8,244 bases of DNA from Pseudomonadota bacterium (GTDB lineage: Bacteria; Desulfobacterota; Syntrophia; Syntrophales; JADFWA01): contig JAUVKS010000069.1 in the NCBI GenBank assembly GCA_030596145.1, positions 1-8,244 on the forward strand, given 5' to 3'. Positions within the stretch are counted from its first letter, which is position 1. Each line of letters begins with the position of its first letter. The notes beneath the pieces are model-generated. The model was not told where the DNA came from and ran no database searches. It saw nothing but the letters and a program-made list of their open reading frames with translations. Positions 1-5,488 of this stretch are shown piece by piece. A program made the position numbers and the translations under genes.

Positions 1-341
1 CCACTTTTTGAAACAGCCCGCGGGTTAAAATCCGACTCCACTTTCATTATGGCTTTCAGCAACGGAAAGGCAACTCCATGCTTTTTTGATGCTTCCTTTA
101 TATAGTTGTCAAACCTGTCGGCCGAAGTTGATCTTGAAGGCTTTGCAAGTTTTTCCCTCATATAGAGTCGATATTTGGGTGATATCGGTACGTTTGTATA
201 ATGAGCGCATCCTTTTTTGTCGATATAGACATAGATATCAGCATTCAGAGATAAGACTGTGGTAAATATAACAAATGCTGCGCAATAGACTACAATATTT
301 ATATATTTAAGATTACAACGTACCATCCCAGAGTTTTGCAT
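1..341 (-). CDS. Exported lytic transglycosylase with DUF4124-like N-terminus (partial, 3' end missing)
   Basis: Reading the minus strand from the ATG at 341 gives an open frame that runs off the left edge, about 113 residues. Residues 1-34 look like a signal peptide with a hydrophobic core (IVVYCAAFVIFTTVLSL) and a plausible cut after LNA. Next comes a DUF4124-like strand pattern (IYVYIDKKGCAHYTNVP). From about residue 78 the beginning of a transglycosylase SLT (family 1) domain is visible: YIKEASKKHGV, then LLKAIMKVESDFNPRAVS, where the Glu at about residue 102 is the expected catalytic acid. Known members cleave peptidoglycan glycan strands in the periplasm, leaving 1,6-anhydro-muramic acid ends. 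The start is uncertain: ATG at 341 and ATG at 326 are in frame and neither has a strong Shine-Dalgarno; an in-frame stop lies just upstream of 341. The rest of the SLT domain (GLMQL-type motif) lies outside the window. Confidence 0.82.
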   Translation of the reverse strand, partial: MQNSGMVRCNLKYINIVVYCAAFVIFTTVLSLNADIYVYIDKKGCAHYTNVPISPKYRLYMREKLAKPSRSTSADRFDNYIKEASKKHGVAFPLLKAIMKVESDFNPRAVSKS

Positions 342-533
342 GACCAATTATTCCAAAGCTGTTCATTCTTGAGTTTTTTCTCCATACCTTCATCGAGAAA
401 GCGCTTTAGGCGTCGAAGAAGCCTATTTCCGAAGTCTTCTCTTCTTAAGATTAATTCAGTTTCCAAATTTCCATTTTTTAGTATATAACATTATTGGAAA
501 TTTTTGTACCCATTTATTATGTTCGGTTAGAAT
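342..533. other. A/T-rich divergent spacer
   Basis: This stretch separates the minus-strand transglycosylase from the plus-strand antiporter and should hold promoters for both. It contains a 10-bp palindrome AAAGCGCTTT (398-407), a 9-bp inverted repeat around position 484, and a TATTAT box (515-520) 15 bases downstream of TTGGAA (494-499), which is a poor spacing for a sigma70 promoter. On the minus strand a stop-free stretch with charged, helix-like codons ends at 299 (TTG at 466 as the only upstream start; contains LILRREDFGNRLLRRLKRF). It has no ribosome binding site and overlaps the transglycosylase start, so I do not call it a gene. Confidence 0.5.
465..503. repeat. 9-bp inverted repeat, possible operator
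   Basis: AAATTTCCA (465-473) is matched exactly by TGGAAATTT (495-503), with a 21-base spacer. TTTCCA is also repeated directly at 460-465 and 468-473. The two arms lie on one side of the putative -10 box of the antiporter gene, so binding of a dimeric regulator is possible. The A/T-rich composition makes chance matches fairly likely. Confidence 0.3.
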
Positions 534-1379
534 ATGAAAAAAGTGTCCATTATAGGTATTGATCGATACGATATTATTTCCTGGGTTGTTGTAACCCTTT
601 TTTTTCTTACCAGCTCGCTGACTTTTCATGGGGATACTATTAATTCTATTTTTGGCGCTTCAGGGATCATCGCACTGATGTTGATCATTTCTGTCAGCAT
701 TACAATTATCCTTGAGGTTTTGAAAGGCCACGATAAATTAGGGGAAATAGCAGGATATATAACCAATGGTCCAGAGGCGTTATGCTTAATAGTTGGTCTG
801 GTTCACAGCAAAATCATCTTTGCCGCAAGTGTTCCGTTAGGATCAAACTTTGCCAATCCCATACTTCTTATGTTTGCTGCAATAATTGCAGGTAGCTTTT
901 TACCGGTCATTAAAACAGATTGGAAAAGGACGTGGTCGATTATTCTGCTTTCAATGTTCATGGCAGGGAGTTTCTTTTGGAAGTTCTCGACACTCTTCAG
1001 GTTGGAATGGGTAAGTATTTCCTTGATTCTGTCTATTATCCTTTACAGGATGAAACCAGCCGAACGGAACTATGGTGAAGAAAAAGGTGGGATCATAAGT
1101 AGATACCGATTGATTCCAGCAATTTTGTTTCTTATAATGGCTGGGTATTTTCTCGATCCATTAGTATCATTTACGGCAAAGAACAGCCTCGTTCCGGAAG
1201 GTCTGATAGGATTTGCGGTCCTGAGTTTCATGACATCCTGGCCGGAATTTCGGAGCGCTCTTTCCCTTATCAGGATGAACAAGATTCGGTCAGCAATTAT
1301 AAATATTGTGGTGAGCAACATTACCAATCTCTGGCTTGCCATATTAGGAATAATCATATATTTGGCATGCCATGTCTAA
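534..1379 (+). CDS. Sodium/calcium exchanger (CaCA) family-like membrane protein
   Basis: The 281-residue protein is almost entirely hydrophobic with about nine to ten membrane segments. Two regions match the alpha repeats of Ca2+/cation antiporters. Alpha-1 is at about residues 76-115, with GPEA (79-82) and GSNFANP (103-109). Alpha-2 is at about 229-267, with TSWPEF (234-239) and SNITN (261-265). The Pro-Glu pair, whose Glu binds the cation in exchangers of known structure, is present in both repeats. A charged cytoplasmic-type loop (about 173-191) joins the halves. The family exchanges Ca2+ or another cation for Na+ or H+ across the inner membrane; the ion here cannot be told. It is a little shorter than typical bacterial members, and the residues before each PE differ from the usual GTS-type pattern. 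The ATG at 534 has only a weak ribosome binding site, but a TAG two codons upstream excludes a longer form. Confidence 0.72.
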   Translation: MKKVSIIGIDRYDIISWVVVTLFFLTSSLTFHGDTINSIFGASGIIALMLIISVSITIILEVLKGHDKLGEIAGYITNGPEALCLIVGLVHSKIIFAASVPLGSNFANPILLMFAAIIAGSFLPVIKTDWKRTWSIILLSMFMAGSFFWKFSTLFRLEWVSISLILSIILYRMKPAERNYGEEKGGIISRYRLIPAILFLIMAGYFLDPLVSFTAKNSLVPEGLIGFAVLSFMTSWPEFRSALSLIRMNKIRSAIINIVVSNITNLWLAILGIIIYLACHV

Positions 1380-1397
1380 AAGGGACATGCTCCCCAT

Positions 1398-1425
1398 GCC
1401 TGTGCCGAAGTCACGGCAGACAGGC
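1398..1425. terminator. Bulged hairpin between convergent genes, possible bidirectional terminator or REP-like element
   Basis: GCCTGT (1398-1403) and GCCG (1404-1407) pair with CGGC (1414-1417) and ACAGGC (1420-1425), giving a 10-bp stem with a 2-base bulge and a 6-base loop. It lies between the stop of the antiporter gene and the stop of nth, which face each other. A second short inverted repeat, CATGTC (1371-1376) and GACATG (1384-1389), overlaps the antiporter stop codon. There is no T tract on the plus strand; on the minus strand a short TTTT follows after about 15 bases. This could be a terminator for both genes or a copy of a dispersed palindromic repeat. Confidence 0.4.
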
Positions 1426-1443
1426 CCGAACTGGAGGATATTA

Positions 1444-2100
1444 CTACCGACTTTTAATCACACCTGCACAGTCACAATACGTTGATACAGGACACCTGCT
1501 GCAAAAGGGGGATATGGGACGGCAGATATTTTTGCCGAAGGCTACCATGAGGGTGTTGTAAACAGACCAGTATTTTTTAGGGAGTTTTTTTCTGAGTGCG
1601 TATTCGGTTTCTTCGGGAGTTTTTGTTTGGACGTAACCCAGGCGGTTTGAAATCCTGTGAACGTGTGTGTCCACACATATCGCCTGCCTGTTATACCCAA
1701 GAGCTAAAACGAGATTGGCGGTTTTTCTTCCCACCCCTTTCAGGGCAAGCAATTCCTCAGCAGTATCAGGAACTTTTGATTTATGCCTGTCAACCAGTTC
1801 CCGACAGATATAAAGTATGGTCTTCGCCTTGTTCCTGTAAAAGCCTACCGGATAAATTGCCTTGATGATCTCTTCTTCGGAGAGTTTCAATATCTCCTCC
1901 GGCGTAGAAGCCAGGTCAAAGAGCTTTTTGCCGGCGACCGCTGTTGTCTCATCCTTTGTCCTCAGGCTCAGGAGTGTTGAAATGAGGATTTGGAAGGGAC
2001 TGTATTCTTTTTCTGCCAGTGAGGAAACAATGGGAAGTCCCCAGATTTCTAATTCACTTTTCAGGACATTGATTATCTTGCCAATGTCGTTATCATTCAT
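1444..2100 (-). CDS. nth: Endonuclease III, base-excision repair DNA glycosylase/AP lyase
   Basis: The 218-residue protein matches Nth over its whole length (E. coli Nth is 211). It removes oxidised pyrimidines from DNA and nicks the abasic site by beta-elimination. The helix-hairpin-helix is at about residues 119-130 (LKGVGRKTANLV) with the catalytic Lys126. The catalytic Asp144 follows in CVDTHVHRISNRLG. The C-terminal [4Fe-4S] loop is intact: Cys193, Cys200, Cys203 and Cys209 in the spacing C-x6-C-x2-C-x5-C. The ATG at 2100 gives the right length, but no Shine-Dalgarno is visible: the bases in front of it are a short repeat (2101-2136). An in-frame stop lies a few codons upstream and there is no better start, so ATG 2100 is kept. 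It lies 93 bases behind fdhE on the same strand and convergent to the antiporter gene. Confidence 0.95.
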   Translation of the reverse strand: MNDNDIGKIINVLKSELEIWGLPIVSSLAEKEYSPFQILISTLLSLRTKDETTAVAGKKLFDLASTPEEILKLSEEEIIKAIYPVGFYRNKAKTILYICRELVDRHKSKVPDTAEELLALKGVGRKTANLVLALGYNRQAICVDTHVHRISNRLGYVQTKTPEETEYALRKKLPKKYWSVYNTLMVAFGKNICRPISPFCSRCPVSTYCDCAGVIKSR

Positions 2101-2136
2101 TAGCCAGCGGTCAGTTATTAGCGGTCAGCCATCAGC
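2101..2136. repeat. Short direct repeat AGCGGTCAG in the fdhE-nth spacer
   Basis: AGCGGTCAG occurs at 2106-2114 and again at 2120-2128, followed by a partial copy ending CATCAGC. Read on the minus strand this is a run of GCTGAT/GCTGACC-type words directly touching the nth start codon. Degenerate GCTGA-rich words of this kind are familiar as intergenic low-complexity repeats. It takes the place where a ribosome binding site for nth would be expected. Confidence 0.5.
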
Positions 2137-2193
2137 AAGATAAAGACACTCAATCTTTCGCATAATCATTTGTTTTGGCTGAATGCTTAAAAG

Positions 2194-3027
2194 TTACATA
2201 TAGCCTTCTTCATTGGCCAGCATATCAAGATGTAATGTGGCAATGCCCTCGACGTCGAGGTTAGCTTCTTCTTTTGTACTTCTAAAGTCCACCGTTTTTA
2301 TGTACCTTTTGCAAACATTACACACATCGACCCGATATCTTTCATCTCCTTCAATGGTGAAGTAGGCCAGTGTTTGCTGTTCTTCATTACTGCAGAATGG
2401 GCATTTAATTCGCATGAAGTTCCATTCAAAACCGCACTGATTGCAGAAAAGAAATCTTCGTCCTTCTTCTTCCTTCAATTCTCCTATCTTCGGCTCCTTG
2501 CCACATATGGGACAGTATCCCTCAGACCATTCCGATTCTGTAATAACTTTGCCGTATTTTTCTGCAAGGATTTCAAGGGCAGGCCTGAGACTTTCTTCCA
2601 GAAACAATTCAATTAAATCAAGTGATTCATCTACCGGTTCTTCTGATATTTCTTCTTCATGGGGGATGATAAAAGAAGCGCGAATCATTTTTTCAAAATC
2701 AATTGTACCATCTTCAATTTTTTGGGCGAATTCTCTGGTTTCGCTGGGGGTTTGCATTTCCGCGATTTTCAGGAGTGCAAGAAAGTATTTTTTAGGTTCA
2801 GCCAGATCAAAGTTTTCCCTCGAGAAATCAACCAATGGCAATCCCCCGGAAACTTTTTTTTCTATGAGGGTTTCATCTACCGGAAAGATATTTTCATTCA
2901 TATTGTGTCGATATTCTTCCCTTAGTATCAGAATTTCCTCCAGTATGTTCAACAGTTCCTCATAATGCGGATTTGAGCTTTTGTATTTTTCTATCGTTTT
3001 TAATGTATCTTTTAACATTTTAGCCAT
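2194..3027 (-). CDS. fdhE: FdhE, formate dehydrogenase accessory/maturation protein
   Basis: The C-terminal half carries the FdhE hallmark of four CxxC pairs, at residues 172/175 (CPIC), 195/198 (CNQC), 209/212 (CPFC) and 236/239 (CNVC) counted from the ATG at 3027. These form rubredoxin-like metal sites. The N-terminal half is a helical, acidic domain, and the end (IATLHLDMLANEEGYM) also fits the family. FdhE is a cytoplasmic factor needed to activate membrane-bound, molybdenum- or tungsten-dependent formate dehydrogenases. The start is a choice: ATG 3027 has a strong site AGAAGGGGG nine bases upstream and gives 277 residues. An in-frame TTG at 3102 gives 302 residues, nearer the 309 of E. 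coli FdhE, but has only a weak site. No formate dehydrogenase subunit lies in this window. Its neighbours on the strand are ino1 (upstream) and nth (downstream). Confidence 0.9.
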   Translation of the reverse strand: MAKMLKDTLKTIEKYKSSNPHYEELLNILEEILILREEYRHNMNENIFPVDETLIEKKVSGGLPLVDFSRENFDLAEPKKYFLALLKIAEMQTPSETREFAQKIEDGTIDFEKMIRASFIIPHEEEISEEPVDESLDLIELFLEESLRPALEILAEKYGKVITESEWSEGYCPICGKEPKIGELKEEEGRRFLFCNQCGFEWNFMRIKCPFCSNEEQQTLAYFTIEGDERYRVDVCNVCKRYIKTVDFRSTKEEANLDVEGIATLHLDMLANEEGYM

Positions 3028-3036
3028 TAAGTCAGG

Positions 3037-3045
3037 CCCCCTTCT
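3037..3045 (-). promoter_or_regulatory. Ribosome binding site favouring the ATG start of fdhE
   Basis: On the minus strand AGAAGGGGG is followed by nine bases and then ATG (3027-3025). This is the strongest Shine-Dalgarno-like site near the start of fdhE and is the reason for preferring this ATG over the in-frame TTG at 3102. Confidence 0.55.
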
Positions 3046-3182
3046 TGTATTTATCTCCTTGAGACTTGGCGAATCTATATATCCTTTCTTTTGGAAGTTC
3101 AAGCAATTCTTTACTCACATACCGCTTTTGTTCTTATTGTGGGGAAAACAGGTTCTTGATTGTAAGGATGATACACACTCTT

Positions 3183-4286
3183 CTAATTTTCCCTCTTTCC
3201 TGCAATAAATTCCTCGGTTGCTCTGTATGCCTCGTCATCAGTGAACTGTTTCGGAGGGTGCTTCATAAAATAGGCAGAAGGAGAGTACAGAACGCCCCCC
3301 TTACCTCTTTCAAGTGCCAGCTTGCAGCACCTTATGGTATCAATTGCCACACCTCCGGAGTTGGGTGAATCTTCCACGGAAAGCCTGAGTTCAAGGTTCA
3401 TGGGCACATCACCAAAGAGTTTCCCCTCCATGCGGATAAAACATATCTTGTTGTCTTTCTGCCATGCCACCCAGTCGCTTGGACTGATATGAATGTTTTC
3501 GTCTTCCAGACGAATCTTAGTTTGGGATTGTATAGCTTCTGTCTTTGACTCTTTTTTGGAGACGAGACGACTTCTGTCGAGCATGTTCAGAAAATCTGTG
3601 TTCCCACCGGTATTCAACTGGTATGTTCGGTCAAGCTTCACTCCTCTTTTCTTGAAGAGATTTGTTAATACCCGGTGTACAATGGTAGCCCCAAGCTGGG
3701 ATTTTACATCGTCTCCGATAATAGGTACCCCTTTACTTTCAAATCGGTCAGCCCATTCTGGATCGCTGGCAATAAAAACAGGCATATTATTAATAAAACC
3801 TGCACCAACATCAAGCGCACATTCAGCATAGAATTTTGCTGCCTTCTCGGAACCTACTGGAAGATAATTTAACAGGATTTCAGCACCTGATGCTCTGAGT
3901 TCCCTGACAATATCCTCTTTACTTGCCTCTTTCTCGTCGGATAAGAGGAAGGTATATTTTTCTTCGTAATTTGTCATGTGATCTGGAAAACCATCCAGCA
4001 CTTTACCCATCCGTACAATCGCCCCTTTTTTCGAAACATCCTTATACAAAATCGTAGTGCAGTTAGGAAGCTGAAAAATGGCTTCCGATACATCCTTTCC
4101 AACTTTTCTCTTATCAATATCGAAGGCTGCAACAACCTCAATATCGCATGGCTTGTAGCCGCCAATGTCCCAGTGCATTAAGCCGACAATGTCATTTTCT
4201 GATTTTGTCTTATAATAGTCAATTCCCTGAATCAAAGAAGAAGCACAATTTCCTATTCCTACAATAGCAACTCTGATCTTTTCCAT
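3183..4286 (-). CDS. ino1: myo-Inositol-1-phosphate synthase, NAD-dependent
   Basis: The protein converts D-glucose 6-phosphate to 1L-myo-inositol 1-phosphate using tightly bound NAD+, the first step towards inositol lipids or inositol-type solutes. From the ATG at 4286 it has 367 residues, the size of the short actinobacterial/archaeal type (mycobacterial Ino1). Family motifs appear in order: the NAD-binding loop VGIGNCASS (about 9-17), LNYLPVGSE (about 139-147), GDDVKSQLGATIVHR (about 191-205) with the conserved active-site Lys, LNTGGNTDFLNM (about 224-235), and SVEDSPNSGGVAID (about 303-316). All are intact. A second ATG at 4292 adds two residues, but AGGAG (4300-4296 on this strand) is only three bases from it and nine from ATG 4286, so 4286 is preferred. 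A strong promoter lies about 50-80 bases upstream. No other inositol gene is present, so the end product is unknown. Confidence 0.95.
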   Translation of the reverse strand: MEKIRVAIVGIGNCASSLIQGIDYYKTKSENDIVGLMHWDIGGYKPCDIEVVAAFDIDKRKVGKDVSEAIFQLPNCTTILYKDVSKKGAIVRMGKVLDGFPDHMTNYEEKYTFLLSDEKEASKEDIVRELRASGAEILLNYLPVGSEKAAKFYAECALDVGAGFINNMPVFIASDPEWADRFESKGVPIIGDDVKSQLGATIVHRVLTNLFKKRGVKLDRTYQLNTGGNTDFLNMLDRSRLVSKKESKTEAIQSQTKIRLEDENIHISPSDWVAWQKDNKICFIRMEGKLFGDVPMNLELRLSVEDSPNSGGVAIDTIRCCKLALERGKGGVLYSPSAYFMKHPPKQFTDDEAYRATEEFIAGKREN

Positions 4287-4295
4287 TACCATTGA

Positions 4296-4300
4296 CTCCT
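4296..4300 (-). promoter_or_regulatory. Ribosome binding site of ino1
   Basis: AGGAG on the minus strand stands nine bases before ATG 4286 and three before ATG 4292. The spacing favours the inner start. Confidence 0.6.
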
Positions 4301-4337
4301 AGTCTTCTTGAGCTAAAAGATCTTTATGGGTTTTTGA

Positions 4338-4367
4338 TTTATACAATATCAGTGAGCCGATTGTCAA
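4338..4367 (-). promoter_or_regulatory. Sigma70-type promoter of ino1
   Basis: On the minus strand a perfect -35 box TTGACA (4367-4362) is followed by an 18-base spacer and a -10 box TATAAA (4343-4338), five of six matches to consensus. Transcription would begin near 4331, leaving a leader of about 40 bases with the AGGAG site in it. This is the best promoter in the window and suggests good basal expression of ino1. Confidence 0.7.
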
Positions 4368-4388
4368 CTATCACAGAAAAACGCGAAA

Positions 4389-4511
4389 TCATGGCCTCGT
4401 AACAAATACATCAAATACGGCCATAACCTGAATGAGGGTTATCGTGTCTCCCCTCATTTCTACATTGAAGAAAATCTCAAATCTGTGATTATTCCCTCCT
4501 AAAATTCGCAC
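4389..4511 (-). CDS. Possible small ORF of unknown function in the ino1-phaE spacer
   Basis: A 40-codon frame runs from GTG at 4511 to TGA at 4389 on the minus strand, and the same frame stays open upstream to about 4558. The translation begins VRILGGNNHRFEIFFNVEM and goes on with GDTITLIQVMAVFDVFVTRP. It reads like folded-protein sequence, with alternating polar and hydrophobic residues as in a beta strand and a short helix. I do not recognise it. No good Shine-Dalgarno precedes GTG 4511 or the internal ATG. It lies upstream of the ino1 promoter, so it would be a separate unit. Alternatives are the decayed 3' end of a larger gene, or chance in a regulatory spacer. An 8-bp inverted repeat lies inside it. 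Confidence 0.25.
   Translation of the reverse strand: MRILGGNNHRFEIFFNVEMRGDTITLIQVMAVFDVFVTRP
4431..4458. repeat. 8-bp inverted repeat in the divergent ino1-phaE spacer
   Basis: AATGAGGG (4431-4438) pairs exactly with CCCTCATT (4451-4458) across a 12-base loop. There is no T tract on either side, so it is not a standard terminator. In this position, between divergent promoters, it could be an operator or an RNA hairpin. A weaker pair ATGGCC (4391-4396) / GGCCAT (4419-4424) lies next to it. Confidence 0.35.
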
Positions 4512-4531
4512 TAATAGCGATTCCCGAAAGA

Positions 4532-4561
4532 TTGACTTTAATGGGAAACTATGCCATTAAT
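4532..4561 (+). promoter_or_regulatory. Candidate promoter of the pha operon
   Basis: TTGACT (4532-4537, five of six -35 matches) is followed by 18 bases and ATTAAT (4556-4561, four of six -10 matches). The start of transcription would fall near 4568, just before the GGAGG site at 4571, giving a very short leader. This makes the call tentative. Confidence 0.3.
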
Positions 4562-4580
4562 CTAAAGTACGGAGGAAATC

Positions 4581-5474
4581 ATGAACGAGAAACAACAGGA
4601 AAAGACAGGCCCGGAAGCACTTCTTGAAACCTGGATGAGAATGTCAACAGAGTTTTGGGGGTCGATGGCCCAAATGTGGCCCGATGCATCCAAAATCTCC
4701 GGGACGTCAAACACATCAAAAAAGGGAGAAAAGAGCCGTTTGCAAGAATCATGGGAGTCCACCCTGGCGACGTGGCAGGCGTTGTCTTCGGTCATGAGCA
4801 AACCAGGGGCTAGGGAAGACCTCTTTCAAGGAATCGGTACCCGGCCGGAGATCATGTTGAAGATGGTGCAAGCGGGGTTGGACGGATTTTTACATCTCCA
4901 GCGGGACTGGTTGGAAAGGGCGGGAAGAATCGGGAAATCTACCGAGGCTTACAAGTTTGAGGACCTTGATCAAGGAGCCTTTAAAGCGTTGTCCGAGCTC
5001 TACGAGAAGGAATTCAAGCAATTCCTGAACATTCCTCAACTGGGATTGACCAGGTCTTATCAGGAAAGAATGAATCAGGTTGTGGACAAATTCAACCTCT
5101 TTCAGGCTATTGTGGGTGAATTCCTGTATCTCCTATACCTGCCCATAGAGAAGTCGTCCAAGGTCGTGCAGGAAAAGATGACGGAGTTAGCCGATGAGGG
5201 GAAACTCCCTGAAGACTCCATGGACTACTATCGGATGTGGGTAAGGATACTGGAAGGCCACTATATGACGCTGTTCAAGTCTCCCGAGTACACCCAAACC
5301 CTGGGCAGGACCCTTGATGCAATGGGAGAATTCGCTGTGGCCAGACGACAGATTCTTCAGGATGCCATGCAATCCTTGCCTGTGCCCACCCAAAAGGACA
5401 TGGATGAACTTTACAAGGATATTTACCTGTTAAAGAAGAGAATAAGGGAGCTTGAAAAGAAAAATAAGGGGTGA
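4581..5474 (+). CDS. phaE: Class III poly(R)-hydroxyalkanoic acid synthase, subunit PhaE
   Basis: The 297-residue protein is the non-catalytic partner of PhaC in class III PHA synthases, which polymerise 3-hydroxyacyl-CoA into storage polyester on granules in the cytoplasm. It is mostly helical. It shows the PhaE features: a Trp-rich N-terminus (LETWMRMSTEFWGSMAQMW, about 15-33) and the conserved block FLNIPQLGLTRSYQERMN (148-165), followed by a hydrophobic stretch at about 172-188. A predicted C-terminal coiled coil (about 272-295) ends in a run of basic residues. It is shorter than the PhaE of Allochromatium vinosum (about 357). The start is firm: GGAGG stands five bases before ATG 4581. 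The stop lies 14 bases before the phaC ATG, and translation of the two is probably coupled. Confidence 0.93.
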   Translation: MNEKQQEKTGPEALLETWMRMSTEFWGSMAQMWPDASKISGTSNTSKKGEKSRLQESWESTLATWQALSSVMSKPGAREDLFQGIGTRPEIMLKMVQAGLDGFLHLQRDWLERAGRIGKSTEAYKFEDLDQGAFKALSELYEKEFKQFLNIPQLGLTRSYQERMNQVVDKFNLFQAIVGEFLYLLYLPIEKSSKVVQEKMTELADEGKLPEDSMDYYRMWVRILEGHYMTLFKSPEYTQTLGRTLDAMGEFAVARRQILQDAMQSLPVPTQKDMDELYKDIYLLKKRIRELEKKNKG

Positions 5475-5475
5475 T

Positions 5476-5482
5476 AGGAGGT
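5476..5482 (+). promoter_or_regulatory. Ribosome binding site that fixes the phaC start
   Basis: AGGAGGT lies six bases before ATG 5489. It rules out the in-frame GTG at 5471, which overlaps the phaE stop codon and would place the site inside the coding region. Confidence 0.85.
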
Positions 5483-5488
5483 GTTTTT

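Noticed and set aside
1367..1561. Plus-strand open frame overlapping the antiporter stop and nth
   Set aside because: It runs through the intergenic hairpin and antisense to the Fe-S end of nth, and its translation has no recognisable domain.
2441..2965. Long plus-strand open frame of 174 codons
   Set aside because: It is fully antisense to fdhE, is Ser-rich as expected from the complement of a Glu/Lys-rich gene, and shows no family pattern.
3103..3182. Search for a terminator or small gene between ino1 and fdhE
   Set aside because: No stable hairpin with a T tract and no start codon with a ribosome binding site were seen; only the in-frame N-terminal extension of fdhE comes near.
4432..4488. 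18-codon plus-strand peptide starting at ATG 4432
   Set aside because: No ribosome binding site, very short, and its start lies within the inverted repeat.
4543..4554. Possible sigma54 promoter (GG...GC) in front of phaE
   Set aside because: The GG and GC are eight bases apart, while sigma54 promoters need ten, and the flanking bases do not fit.
4562..4801. Minus-strand open frame antisense to the start of phaE
   Set aside because: It mirrors phaE, which has a strong start site and clear family motifs.
5471..5488. GTG at 5471 as the start of phaC
   Set aside because: It overlaps the phaE stop and puts the strong AGGAGGT site inside the gene; ATG 5489 is ideally spaced from that site and gives the expected N-terminus.
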